Notes: a model not told the origin generated them from the letters alone. A stretch of 64,000 nucleotides of DNA from Patiria miniata (GCF_015706575.1 NW_024037057.1:6691203-6755202), one strand, 5' to 3'. Positions 1 to 12,003 are shown, counted from the first letter of the stretch. Program-made: numbers and translations.

Positions 1-490
1 AACAACAGATCATTTCAGTCCTCGGGAGTTGGGTCTTTTGTTGAAAACGGTCCTCTACTGTACGGTTATGTGCTGAGTTTACGAAAGAGTGTTATATTAC
101 AGGGACAAGGGAAAACACAAAGCATTGTCCTCGAGAGTATAGTAAAACACGACTGTGTGTATCACGCTGTGTGTCCAGACACTCACGGTACTCAGTCAAC
201 ATTGTTGCTTGGGTTTGTTTCCAATTAAACTAACTTAGATTTAAGTCCACTTTGGGACTCGGGAAAAAGGCTCAACTTAGCTCTAAACCCCATCAGGTTT
301 TCTTACAGGTATCAGGCAAAATGCAACAATATCCAACACAAATAAAACAAGAACCCTGCTAAATGCAACCAAATGCAACAAACGTTGCATTTTGCAGTGA
401 ACCCAGTGCATACCAGCCTTGGCACCCAGCAGCTACCCTGCCAAATGCAACCAAATACAACAGTGGATTGTGTTGTATCTCCTTGGCACT

Positions 491-1010
491 ATCCTGCTAA
501 ATGCAACAAGATGCAACAGAGCACGGGGACTTGAGTTGGCTGATAAATGCAACACTATGCAACAACTTCTTACCATTGTTGCTTTCTGTTGCATTTTTAG
601 CATAGTTAGGGTTGAGCAGTTATCCTGCTAAATGCAACAAGATGCAACAGAGCACGGGGACTTGAGTTGGCTGATAAATGCAACACTATGCAACAACTTC
701 TTACCATTGTTGCTTTCTGTTGCATTTTTAGCATAGTTAGGGTTGAGCAGTTATCCTGCTAAATGCAACAAGATGCAACAGAGCACGGGGACTTGAGTTG
801 GCTGATAAATGCAACACTATGCAACAACTTCTTACCATTGTTGCTTTCTGTTGCATTTAGCATAGTTAGGGTTGAGCAGTTATCCTGCTAAATGCAACAA
901 GATGCAACAAAGCACAGGGACTTGAGTTGCCTGCTAAATGCAACAGTATGCAACAACTGTTTACCATCGTTGCTTTCTGTTGCATTTAGCATGGTTAGGG
1001 TTGAAGAGTA
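491..1010. repeat. 131-bp minisatellite in INTS11 intron 5
   Basis: Four copies of a unit starting ATCCTGCTAAATGCAACAAG begin at 491, 622, 753 and 882. Each unit contains several ATGCAACA / TGTTGCAT words in both orientations. The array ends only a few bases from the splice donor of INTS11 exon 5 at 1015. Upstream (310-480) are looser copies of the same words. Confidence 0.85.
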
Positions 1011-1015
1011 TTTAC

Positions 1016-4000
1016 CAGTAGGATGGGGCATATGGCCTTGGTTGGCTGGGTCATGTAGATGGGGCCATCGTAGCCGACGATCTCGCTCATGTACGGCAAT
1101 GCACCGCAGTGGTCCAAGTGAAAATGGCTAGAGAAAGAAAGGAGAACAATGTTGGAAAAACAGTAATTACCATCGAGCCATGGCCTCATGGTTTGAAGCA
1201 TTGAATTGGTGGTCTGCGGGTAATTCTGCAGGTTGTGGGTTTGAGTCCAGACTAGGGGCGTTTTCGAATCCCTGTTCTTGACAACACTCGGGTTAACCCG
1301 ACACGAGAACAGCGGTCTCGAACGTGACGAACAGACCCGAGAGGGCGTTCGCGGATCGATTTTTTCACTCCCCGGTTGATGGAGGGTTCGGCGAGGTGCA
1401 GCTTGAACAAAATGGGGGACTGTGCAGATTCGTAAATTTGTTTTGTTTGTTTGTTTTTTTGCTAATACCCTAATGATTGCAATAAGAATACCATTATAGT
1501 GCAGGTCTGCAATTTCATCCCCGCATGTCCGGTTTTGCAACAGTCGTCCTCGTTCATTTGGAATAGGCCAAAGTACAAATTCAGACGATTGTCGGCCATT
1601 TTGCATTGCTTTATATCGATGCGACACGCACCCGCGCGTTCGTAACAACCAGCTCGAGAACACGTTCTCGTGTTTACACGCGTGTTGTCAAGAACAGGGA
1701 TTCGAAAACGCCCATGGGTTATGTTGCGTGTGCCCTTGGGCAAGACATTTTGTCACTCATTGCTTCTCCCCGCCTAGGAGTAATAGGGGAATCTTTGAGG
1801 GCAGAGATGGTTATTGTGATTGATTTTAGCTGCGAAATGGCAGCATCGAGCTGTATACTCCCCTGATTAAGAACGGCTATTCACTGGAAGTCTTTTCATG
1901 CATCTGGTCCAAACAATGGGTCGGAAGTAGCCCATTCATTGGTGCTAGGGCAGACATGGCTCTGGAGTGCTCTGAAACGTGCAAAACTAAATCAGGCCCA
2001 CTTTACTCACACTTAAGCCAGCAAATTTCTCCAAAAATTCCACTGGGGCAAAGAACATGTCCTCAGTATTTCACCAACCAAGTTTGCAGACTCAATTCAA
2101 TTTTCAAAGGAGACTTTTCTTCAATATTTTGCACATGAGAGGGAAGTCAAGTGATTCCAAAATGGGGCTAAAGACTAGACTGGTACATGTCCAACCATGG
2201 TCTAACTATTTGAAAAGACTGACCTTTTCATTCAGTGTCAATAGTCTGGTGGCTTTACTATGGAGAAATGTGTGGTAAATTGAGACTAGTTCCCGCTTTA
2301 TGCCACATGTTTCTTAAATTCTTTTGGCATGGTTGATTGATGCAGTACTGAAGCTGTGTTGGACTGGTTGTTTTAGGTGCCAGTCTATTTTCTTGTTTTG
2401 CATGTTTTCAATACCTTAAGTTTTGGGACTCTCATACACAGTATTGAGAATCCCAAATTTTCGGACTAGTGCTAGGGGTAATCCTATACAATAGCACTGC
2501 CCGGCTCACAGGTGACAGGTGACAATCAATGAGCAATTCAGTGAGATAGGTACAAACAGGACACTAGGCGGGCCCTCCGCGATCATCAGATCAACACACA
2601 AAAACTTGAGAATGTCTTGTCTTAGAGGATCTGAACTTTTGAAGTAGCAATGTGGGTTAGGTTTCGACTCTAAAGCCTTCCAGATTCTTCAAAATCTTCT
2701 AGGTTTTTGGAGGATTTTGCAGGATTGGGGAAGGTAAACGCCAATCCACTATTACCGGGTAAGCGATTTGTTCAAAGTTTCTCACCTTATTATTACGCAG
2801 TCCAAGTGTTCTGTGAGGCGACCAGTTCGGGTGATGTAGCTGAAATCGGGGAATCGTCTCTGGGAATAAAAAAGCACAAAAGTAGTGACAATTAAACAAA
2901 AAAGTTTTAAAAAGTCACTGTTATGAAATAAAGGCTGTGCATGCATTATTTAACCCTAACTACCCCAACTCTATCAAAATCCATCCCCCAATTTGGATGG
3001 ATTTTGGGGGACTTGGTCCAGGAGGCCTGGCGTGACTTAATATTGATGGAGTATGATGGACTTGGGCCTAATGGCCTGAAGCAGTGCTAGGGGTATTAAA
3101 TTGATTTTGCCTAGCTTCCTATACTGCTATTGTGATAAAAGCCATGTGTAGCAAGTCCATGAATGTCAACCAGTGCGTCAGTGGTGGATTCCATTATGTC
3201 ATGTACAGTTTTGTATTGGACGCACAGTGATTGATGGATTTTGATGGACTTGGTCCAGTTCCAAGTAACAGACGCTACAGAGTTAGGGTTAAAGAATGCA
3301 TACTTGTTACAATTGCTGGAACTAACCCTAACTCCCTAGCATGATTTACTAGGAACCATACCCATCCTGTCAAATTCCAACACCGTATGGGAAAACTGTA
3401 CACACATATTTCTGACTTAGTTTCTGGAGGTGTGCCAACCCAATGTAACAGACTGTCAGTTTAGGGGTACTGTACCCATCCCGACAGATTCCAACAAAAC
3501 ATGCTGTTGGGAATTGATAGGTTGAGTTCTGTTAGGGCTAATGAACAAAATTAGACGGTGCAAATTCAGCTAGCACCATTCATTTGACTGTAGACGTTAT
3601 GCGCAGCAACCATCTCAGATGGCAATGCATTTGTTTTGCTGGGATATATGCGCTGAGTGAACCATTTGTGCATTCATTGTTATGGAATTAAAATAACAAG
3701 AAATGCTCTCTAACATGGCGGCTACGCATAAGGTGTATTAAAGGGAATATACATCATTTGCTTTTGCTGTAATTTTCAGAAATGGATGGAATTGGGGGGT
3801 TGGAAATATATAGCAAATATAGTTACACTGACTTTTTGAGGTTTTGGGTTCGAAAATACTATAAAAACCAAGAAAAACAATCATTTTCCTGTAGTCTGGT
3901 TCCCTGACTCCATATAAGAAGAAACAGAGCAGTTTACATACATTGGGGAATTGTAAGGTCAGGGAACCAGTCTAGCTGGCTTGTACCCGTTCATAGGTGT

Positions 4001-5542
4001 GTAATCGATTGCAAACAAGTGCGATGGTCATTTGGGGCCAGTATTTGAAAAAAGCCCGTTTTGTCCAATGCTGGTCGGCCGACCAGCGTTGGAAATTGAT
4101 ACAAAAATACCACTTTTCTTGAAATGACAGTATACCAGGTGCCATGATTTTACAGGATGCTTTACACTGTCATTCACTAACAGTCCAGCAAGGTATTTCA
4201 AAATGATTTGGTAGTATTATTTTTTGATGTTTGCAAATGTTGTATTTTCCCTTTAAATCAGTGTACTGAAAATATAGTACAACTTACATCATCGTTGAAG
4301 CCCATGTGCATGCCGCAATCTAGCATGATGTTCTTGCCGCCGATTGTGACCAAGATGCAACTGCGGCCGACATCTGAACCCAATACAGAGCAAACAAAAA
4401 ATGTTTTAATAGTGGCAATACAGTAGAACACATTCCTAACAATTAACTATTAAATGTCCATTATTGAATAATTTAGTATTATTCAAAGCTACATTTCACC
4501 GAATATTCGAATATTAAAAACTCTCCGATCAAGTTTTACACTTTGTTAGTTTTTTTTTTATATTCAAACTGGCAAAAAGCTATTGGAATATTTGGTTGAC
4601 TTTTGATTATTTTAATATTTGTTTTATTCGAGACAGCCCTAATTGTGTTCATTACTTGTACTGTACAACAATACTTCTTTCATTCTACTAGAAAAGGCAA
4701 ACAATTTATTTGGTTTTTAACATGCCTGACATGTATGTTCTGTTTACATTGTGTGAATGAAATAGAACTATAAAAGTTAATCTGGTTTTGAAATTAGCCA
4801 CACACCACTTAGATTTAAATTTAGACAAATGAATTTGTCGAAAACAAACAAAATAGGTCTCAAAACATACCTTGTCCTGCACCTGTTGAATTAAAAGAAA
4901 GAAAGAAAATAGTATGAGTGGCATATAAATTAAGTTGTAACTTGTTTTAATCTAAAACACGCATAATTCAAAAATAAATGATAGGGCCCTAAGGCCTAAG
5001 TAATTTTTTTCTATTTGACAAAAAATATAAATTAACAAATCCTGATAACTTTAGTTTTACTAGGCTTATAGTGTTGGTGATGATATATGTAAAAACAAAA
5101 CTTTCAAACACTGTTGATTTCTGGTGCTAATTTATGCGCCCTATCAAATGTTGTATTTTTTGTAAAGCAATTGTTGAGTTGATCAATCAGTCATTGTCAT
5201 TTGTTAATAGCGCAGTTTACTTTTATTACATTTGTTTGTGACATATTTATCGAATTCGTTATTTATATGTACCAGATACATGAGATAGCTTTTATTTATT
5301 GATGTATTTCTCTGGAGTATGAAAAAATGTTTCTTGAATTGAATTGAATTGAATTGAATTGAATTGTTGATGTGCATGCAAAATGATGCAGTGATGCCAT
5401 ATAGCGCCACAGGCATGACCAGATGACAGGTGATTTTTTTGTAAACTGCGTTTTCAATTTCAGTGGTTTTAATCTAACTTGCTCAAAAATCATGAAAATA
5501 GCCTCTTCACTTACCGAGAGGAGTGACTTTTATCTCTGCCAT
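1016..5542 (-). CDS. INTS11: Integrator complex subunit 11, 5' portion (5 coding exons, truncated by window edge)
   Basis: INTS11 is the metallo-beta-lactamase/beta-CASP endonuclease of the nuclear Integrator complex, which cleaves snRNA and other nascent RNAs. Coding exons on the minus strand are 5542-5515, 4882-4871, 4373-4288, 2859-2786 and 1127-1016. Every boundary has AG/GT sites and phases match (1, 1, 0, 2, 0), giving 104 codons without a stop. The protein begins [19 protein letters not shown] and contains [12 protein letters not shown] and then [13 protein letters not shown], the HxHxDH zinc-binding motif of the nuclease. Human INTS11 as I recall it aligns over these 104 residues almost without gaps. 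The ATG has a good context (gccATGG). The remaining exons, with the rest of the nuclease and beta-CASP domains, must lie left of position 1. The last visible donor, at 1015, abuts a minisatellite. Identification is very secure. Confidence 0.95.
1165..1850 (+). mobile_element. Old tRNA-derived SINE split by a MITE
   Basis: The left part (about 1165-1255) ends in a B-box-like GGGTTTGAGTCCAGACT, and the right part (1714-1850) contains GTGCCCTTGGGCAAGACATT and TTCTCCCCGCCTAGGAGTA. Both match the tail of the intact SINEs at 38130 and 53445. Between them (1256-1713) sits a 458-bp element with 32-bp perfect terminal inverted repeats starting GGGCGTTTTCGAATCCCTG. It lies in INTS11 intron 4. Confidence 0.7.
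2950..3292. mobile_element. TTAA-flanked MITE, family F copy 1
   Basis: It begins TTAACCCTAACTACCCC and ends GAGTTAGGGTTAA. The body, with GGACTTGGTCCAG and GTGATAAAAGCCATGTGTA, recurs inverted at 30484-30826. TTAA at both ends and CCCTAA termini suggest a piggyBac-type non-autonomous element. It lies in INTS11 intron 3. A related, more degenerate copy follows at about 3320-3545. Confidence 0.75.
3741..4253. mobile_element. TA-flanked MITE, family D copy 1
   Basis: Termini are AAGGGAATATACATCATTTGC and its inverse GCAAATGTTGTATTTTCCCTT, flanked by TA on both sides. It has internal inverted repeats, GGTTCCCTGACTCC/GTCAGGGAACCAG and the palindrome CTGGTCGGCCGACCAG. Other copies are at 9341, 50751 and 55893. 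It ends 34 bp from INTS11 exon 3. Confidence 0.8.
4871..4882 (-). CDS. INTS11: 12-nt microexon of INTS11 (coding exon 2)
   Basis: Read on the minus strand, a pyrimidine-rich tract ending ttcaacag precedes 12 nt (GTGCAGGACAAG), followed by the donor gtatgt. Exon 1 ends in phase 1 and this exon is also phase 1 to 1. It supplies the end of a Gly codon, then Ala and Gln, and the first base of the Asp codon. Without it the conserved LGAGQDVGRSC segment at the start of the metallo-beta-lactamase fold would lose four residues in frame. Exons this small usually need special splicing enhancers. Confidence 0.9.
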
Positions 5543-6085
5543 GGCCCCCTCAACGTGTTAACTTGTGGTTGCAGCTAGCTGCGACGACTTTTAAGGTAAT
5601 TTTATTTTAGTAAAATCAAGAGTGAGACAAGACAATTCATAACCAGTTTGTCACGTTTGTTGCTGAATAAATACACATGAAAACCGGGTCTCTACAATAT
5701 TAAAAATAGGTGAACTAACCAAGTGAAAATATTACTACTTTGAGTTATTGGCAACAAAAATACAAAACATCACACAAATACACAGCAAGTAAAATTGAAA
5801 TCGAATTCATACAAGCTTAGGTGATATCATATAATAATTAACAGCACATATGTAAGTTAAACCCAATGTTTACAAAGGTGATTACCCACACTTACAATGG
5901 TCTCAACCAAAATGTTACCAGACTGCCACCCTGCCTATCAGTGCACGCTAAAACCTATTGCCCACCATCAGTAACCAAACATGTGCCTAGCAGACGACCC
6001 TTTTATGTTTACGACACCCCGCCCGTGTCATCAATTATCAAACAGTCGTTAGGTCAACAACAAGTGCCGGCCGGAAGCAGTCATC
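5543..6085. promoter_or_regulatory. Divergent (bidirectional) promoter region between INTS11 and CPTP-1
   Basis: The 543 bp between the two outward-facing start codons must hold both promoters and 5' UTRs. I see no TATA box near either gene. Close to the CPTP-1 start are a GC-box-like CCCCGCCC (about 6016) and an ETS-like CCGGAAG (about 6070), the sort of motifs found in TATA-less housekeeping bidirectional promoters. The middle is AT-rich. The transcription start sites are not determinable from sequence alone. Confidence 0.6.
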
Positions 6086-7350
6086 ATGGCAGAGAAAGAA
6101 CTGTTCGACTTCAAGCATTTATTGGACGAATTTACTGCCTCAAAAACACCAGAACATTATATTTTGATGGAACATTATGTTAACGCATTCAACGACTTGT
6201 CACGGTAGGCTTTTTTGCTCAATTTTATGTAACAAATGACAGTGAGAATACATGTATAACTGTTGGATTGTTTTCAGATGACCTTCAGTGACCTTGTCCT
6301 TGTACTTTGTTGTACCACATTTTTATGTTACTAAAATAGTAAAAAGTGACATATTTATTAGTTATTACGGAATTACTGAAATATTTAAGGACTATCTTTA
6401 TCGTTGATATGGATATTAAAGTATGCTAAATTTAAATTGACTCGGTACTAGGCCTAGTCCTACATTCATTTGTAGAGTATATCCTCGACCCTCCATAATC
6501 TGCGCAGGTAACGCTTGCAACGCGCGCGCATTGTCAGATACAAATTGAATACAAGTGCGTTGAAATAGGACCGCGTAGCTTTAGGGGGTCTGACGTCAGT
6601 GACGATACATTTTTCTTTTCTGATTTGTGGCTTTCGGGGATTTTTTTAAAGGGAAATAAAATCCGAAATTGTAAGTGGTCTGATTCCCATCTCAGATTAA
6701 GATCTGTCACAGTACCGTTCTGGCTTAATATCGTCTAAAAAAAAAAAGCCAGCGCTGGCCTAGCTTGAGAAACTCCTTTTCAAAACTGCACTCTTTCATT
6801 CGAAAAGTCAATATTTTTTTGCATCTTTTGCAGGTTCTTTGTTCTGATGGGCACCGCTTTTGGCTTCGTCTCCAAGGACATCAACGAGAAAGTGGGCATC
6901 CTGAAAGCCCACCGCGCCGAGAACCCGGACCACTTCGTCACCATCCAATCCATGGTGGCCTACGAGGTCGAAAACAACCTGACCCAAGCCAAGACCCCAT
7001 CGGGTCTTCTCTCCGGCTCCCGCACCTTGCTTCGCCTCCACCGAACCATGGATTTCGTGGCAAAGTTCCTCGGGCGATTGCAAGACATGAAGGACGACGA
7101 GTACACGAGCAAGCCCGCCGCGGAGGAATATAACAGATCGCTGGGCAAGTTCCACCCCTGGATGATTCGTAAGATTGCGGGCCTGGCCATGTACACGCTG
7201 CCCACCCGCGCGGTCTTCATCCGGAAGTACTGCAAACAGGAGAAAGAGGAGCTAGAGAAGTTGGTCGGGCCGACGGCTGCGATTATGACGGAGATTGCTG
7301 ACATCACGCAGCAGTTGTACACCGATAATGACTTACTGGATCTCCCTTGA
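6086..7350 (+). CDS. CPTP: Ceramide-1-phosphate transfer protein, copy 1 (GLTP fold, two exons)
   Basis: Exons are 6086-6204 and 6834-7350, joined in phase 2 (donor CG/gtaggc, acceptor ttttgcag/G), giving 211 residues plus TGA. CPTP is a cytosolic GLTP-fold protein that moves ceramide-1-phosphate between membranes. The sequence shows GTAFGFVSKDINEK, SMVAYEV, SRTLLRLHRTM, FHPWMIRK, TLPTRAVF and the C-terminal LLDLP, all matching vertebrate CPTP in order and spacing. The headgroup-site residues, in human numbering from memory, are kept: D56 and K60 (SKDINEK), R106 and R110 (SRTLLRLHR), H150 (FHPW). The length equals the family norm (about 214). The start ATG lies in catcATGG. It sits head to head with INTS11, as in human. 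No fault is visible in the reading frame. Confidence 0.95.
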
Positions 7351-8312
7351 TGATAACTTACATGCAGTCTAAAAATTTAGGACAATCAACATGCTGTATT
7401 GAGACTTAAATTTTAAGCTAATATGAAATGGCCGCTCATACTTACTAGGTACAGTGAAGTGTGTGAATTGAATACCTCACGCAAAGGCTCTACAGTGGAA
7501 CACCGCTATAACGAACATCGCGGGATCCACAGAAACTGTTCGTAAATAGCGATCGTTCGGTATAGCGATTTTAAGCTGCCAGTGCTCCGATACTCATTTT
7601 TCAATAAATAGCGCCCTTCAGAACTTCCCCCCTTCACGCCCTGGTACTATTGGCTCCTGAAAGATCACTTAGAATACGTGCCGACTATTGGATAATGTCA
7701 TTACACAGATTGTGAGCTTACTACCGGTACCTACAGCAATGGGTGGCTTTCCCCTTCTATTCCTTGGGGAAATAATAGCCACTTTTCACTCTTTCATTGT
7801 ATTTCCATACATCCTTAACTGTGCTGTTACACCCCAACTCTGGTAGGGGTGTGCATCGCAGCTGGGTACCAGTGTACCCAAACACTGATGTTCCAGATTA
7901 TGGGATCGGATACTAGTGTGTGAAGTAAATACCTCGCCCTAACGCTCCATTTCCATACATTTTAGGCAGTGTATATTTTGCTGGAGACGGCAAACCTTTA
8001 GTAAACGTTAGTTTGCCGGATATGCACTGAACATGCGCAGTTACTGTTTTTTGGTACTTAAACATTTTCCGGTGACAAGTTTTAGTCTGGCTCCATGCCA
8101 AAATTATCGTTGTTACCTCGTATTCACAAGATGGGATTCAGACCATTTTATAATTTCGGACTTTATTTCCCTTTTAAAAAAAATCCTCCAGAGCCACAAA
8201 TCTGAAAAAGAAAATGTAATACTCTGCAAAACATGTTTTAGACATGTTAAAATAATAAAAGAAGATTATTCTTATTTATTTGGGGATGAGAAAAAAAAAC
8301 TGAAAAATGTGG

Positions 8313-8385
8313 TGCGGTCGGAATCGAACGCGAGTCATCCCGCTTACTAGAGCTTTTGCTTAACCATTACACCAAACGTGCTACA
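8313..8385 (-). other. tRNA-like sequence, degenerate
   Basis: The minus strand reads GTTTGGTGTAATGGTTAAGC followed 31 nt later by GCGTTCGATTCCGACC, resembling a polymerase III A box and B box at about tRNA spacing. I could not fold a convincing acceptor stem. It is probably the head of an old SINE. Confidence 0.35.
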
Positions 8386-9063
8386 CAACTTTTGGTGGGA
8401 ATTTAATACATCTTATAATTCAGCCCTATTTTAAAGAGTACAGCGCCCTCTGTTGCTATGGATTGCCGCCGGCAAACCTTTAGTAATTGTTAGTTTGCCG
8501 TCATTACCTCCGGCAAAATATCCACTATCTACATTTTAACTGCGCTGTTACGCCCTAACTATGGTAGGGGTGTGCATCGCAACTGGGTACCTATGTACCC
8601 AACCGCTGAGGCCCAAAAAATAAATAATTTTGCTTCCGGTTACCCTACCTACCCTATTTTGACAGCCCGACCCTAATTTGTTTGGGGAAAAAAGAGAGAG
8701 AAAACAAAGACAAAAACCTTCAATTACTACCTTTGTACCCTTGACTACACGCAGACACCTACATGTATATGATCAACATAAAAAATCCCCCCCCCCCCCC
8801 AACCTACCCTATTTTAAAATGCCATATTTAATCAGAAGCAGAACTTATTATTTATTTATTTTTTGACCTAATGTCAGGAACCAGTTCCAGATTATGGGAT
8901 TGAACACCCATAACCAACTTTACAAACTATGTACTTATTTCTAAGACAATGAAAAAGAAAGGTTTTTAATGTCATTTTTGGGAGTTTTCAAAATGAAAGC
9001 CAGGATTGATTGTAAATCAAAACAGAATTGACGTTTATAATGTGCATTTTAACGTGCAAGGGA

Positions 9064-9131
9064 TATAGAAAAAAATCTGCATCTTGTTTTTTGCGTATAT
9101 GCAAAAAACAAGATGCAGATTTTTTTCTATA
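9064..9131. repeat. Perfect 31-bp-arm hairpin
   Basis: Positions 9064-9094 and 9101-9131 are exact reverse complements (the arm starts TATAGAAAAAAATCTGCATC), separated by a 6-nt loop gtatat. The bases just outside do not pair. No related sequence was noticed elsewhere in the window. Confidence 0.9.
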
Positions 9132-9340
9132 ATTATTTGAATTTGCTTTATTCTTGTTAGTCAGTTGTTCAACGCACAAAACACTTTTCTCAGGAAGTTT
9201 GGGGAGAGGGTGGAATGATATAATAGTTTGTCAGTGTTCCTCGGGGGAATATTCCAAGACATCTACAAAGTGTGCCATACTCATTTAATCTAGGATAAAA
9301 TAAATGTGAAACAAGGGACCATTTTAGGGGAAAATAATTA

Positions 9341-9844
9341 AAGTAATATACAACATTTGCGTTTGCTGTCATTTTCAGAAATGGATGGATTTGGGGTGGG
9401 TATTTTATAACAAATATTGTTACACTGACCTGTTTTGTGTTCATAGAGGCTGGAAAACCAATAAAAAAAATGCTGTCCTTGTAGTCAGGCTCCCTGACCC
9501 TAAATCAGATGAAACAGAGCAATTTATAGATGTTGGGGAATTGTCTGGTCAGGGAACCAGACTAGCTGGCTTGTACCACTTCACAGATATGTAACTCATT
9601 GCAAAAAATGGGAACTTAATTTGGTAATTTTTGGGGCTGTACATGTATTTGATAAAAGGTCATTTTTTTTCCAACGATAGCCCGCCAACCATCGTTTGAA
9701 AATGGTAAAAAATTCCACTTTGTTTCTTGAAACTGACAGCACATGTGCCATGATTTCACAGGATGCTTGAGACTATTATTCACTTACAGTCAAGTAAGGC
9801 ATTGTAGTTTTTTGTTGTTTGATGTTTGCAAATTATGTTACCGT
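9341..9844. mobile_element. TA-flanked MITE, family D copy 2 (diverged)
   Basis: Same family as 3741-4253, recognisable by CAACATTTGCGTTTGCTGTC, TCTGGTCAGGGAACCAGACTAGC and the GATGTTTGCAAA end. The right terminus and the central palindrome have decayed, so this is an older copy. Confidence 0.75.
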
Positions 9845-11799
9845 TAAGGTATTTGTCCAGTAATTAGAAAGTCAGATATAAAATTGTATTATGCGATAAC
9901 CCAATGTAGTATTTATTGATGTAGGGAATTCAATATTTCCCCCCAATTATGTAATCTGATTATTCCTGACACACCAACTAATATATTTCACAAGTGGTCG
10001 CAGCGTTGTCATAAAGGTGAATAACAGATGTTCTTATTTTTTTTTAATACTGAAATGCAATATTATGCAGTTTATATTTTATATAAAAGGCAGGCATGCA
10101 TGTTTTGAGGAAACTTATCGATGAAATATTAAAGCAATTATTGCATGGATATGACTTTGAATGGATATAGTTGTCATTCAATAGTGTTTTCTGTTCGTCT
10201 TGTTTTGATAAAAGGGCTGAAATTTACTTTAAGAAAACTTTTGACATTGACATACCGGCATTATAAACAACCATATTCTCTTATTTTTGGGAGTTTCTTT
10301 AAACTCGTTCAAGTCCCCCACGTTAGGCAACCCTTCGCCTAATTTTGAGACCGATTTCCGGCCACCTCTGTTTTATTTTTTACCTTTCTAGCTAAATGAT
10401 GCTATCATTGCTCACATGATATTTCACACAGTTTTATTAGGGAAACTGTGCCAGTTAGTAAACTGTGAATTTGAGGCTCGAAATGCCGAGGTTTGGCAAG
10501 ACTATACTTGATGCAATCTGGGAAAAAGGTTAGGGTATACATTTTGGATCTTTCATACTTTTTATGTCCTCATAATTATCCAGTCACTAATGTGCTTTAG
10601 AAAATGTTTTTTAAGCAAGTGATATGTAAATAGAATGCCCAAAATATTCTTTTCAAAATTGTTTTTTTGCAAATGTATAAAATCATGTGCATAAAATATA
10701 TGGCGCGGCAGCCATTTTGGATTTATGCAAATAAGGTACAAGTCAAAACAATTTTCAGGTGTCACCCTGCTACAGGCAGACCCATAGAGTCTGCATGCCA
10801 AATTTGGTGCTTTGGACCAGTCGGTAACAATTCCACACATGAGAAACACGATCATTACTTAGTTTTGAGGATTTTTTTTTTTCAATGTAGACCTACATGC
10901 GTGCCAATCGAAGTGACAGCGCGAGCCAAGTTTTGAGGTTAATAATAACATATACCACAGCGCCCTCAAGCACGGAGTCTGAACGGACGTGTACATTTAA
11001 TACTTCGCTCATACACCCTCCCCCCCCCCCCCTAAACTTTATACTTGGATTTCTTGAGGGTGTTATCTAACGCTTGGTGGCGCTAAGCTGGGGGCAGCAG
11101 TGTCACTCGCATGACCTTTTCATTTTATGTTCATATAGCGACATGTACTTCATCAAATGCCGCAGAATCCCCTTGAAATGTAATTGAAGAGGGTCAACAC
11201 ATTGAAAAGAATAGTTCCGGATTAAGAAACTTCACAATAAGTCACCCCCGGGGTTTAAATTCACGTTTGGTTTCAAACATGGTTTGAATGCTTTTTTTTC
11301 TTCCAGTCCCAGCCCGTTTTGCAATGGGTCGGCTAGCGCTACAGTGTAACGTAGGCACTTTTGACCGGCGTCACGGTCACGGTTAGTCAGCCGGCCGACC
11401 ATCCACACACAACACAAGCCATGCACCACTAAAACAACAAACCATCGATACATGACTGTGCATAAAGTGCAAACAATATTGTACCATTATGTTCCCGCTA
11501 CAACTCATTAGTGTGAACGGTTGCTGGGGTGTTGGTGGAGTAAAAAAAAATCCCCGGGAATTTCCCCGCCGGGGATTTATTTCCGGGGAATTGGCTCTGC
11601 AGTGTCACGGTGAAAAGGCCTTTTGTAAATAACAACCATGCGGGGCGGCCTAAATGCATACTGAACAGTGAATGAACTTTCCCATGAAAAGAGTTTGTTT
11701 GTATAGTGTTTGCCATTCGGATTTGTATTTCCTTCCTCCATGATTAGGCTAGCTACTGAAACACTCGGTCAAGGAAGTGATGTTAAAAAAAGGGTTGAG

Positions 11800-11807
11800 T
11801 ATATAAG
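11800..11807 (+). promoter_or_regulatory. TATA box of CPTP-2
   Basis: TATATAAG lies 197 bp before the start codon of the second CPTP gene, preceded by an ETS-like AGGAAGTGA at about 11772. The spacing fits a short 5' UTR. CPTP-1 shows no equivalent, so the copies probably differ in expression. This is a sequence-only prediction. Confidence 0.5.
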
Positions 11808-12003
11808 GGCTATTCTTGCTGCCTATAATGACAGTGAACAGTGGATATTTTTTTTGGCAAATTGTCACTAGAAAAACCACCTGTAGTTTTCAGGTATAAG
11901 TTCAGTCGGTCCAAGGTCTAAAGTCCACAGCGACCGGCAAAGGTAGGTCCATCTCACGAGAGATTTGATCGTAAAGTTTGGCCGACCAGGACGGAACGAC
12001 AAC

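Larger units (their letters stand above)
7351..11799. other. Spacer between the CPTP copies; no gene seen
   Basis: I find no exon-like coding segments here. It holds one end of a pogo/Tigger-like element (7494-7800, beginning CAGTGGAACACCGCTATAACG), hAT-like fragments with TAGGGGTGTGCATCG (7847-7910, 8559-8610), a tRNA-like sequence near 8315, a perfect hairpin (9064-9131) and a TA-flanked MITE (9341-9844). From about 9.9 to 11.7 kb I recognise only simple-sequence tracts such as the C run near 11020. Confidence 0.6.

Noticed and set aside
6765..7322. Open frames overlapping CPTP exon 2 in other frames and on the other strand
   Set aside because: They are shadows of the GC-rich coding exon; only the GLTP-fold frame joins to exon 1 and matches a family. 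The same applies around 12998-13404.
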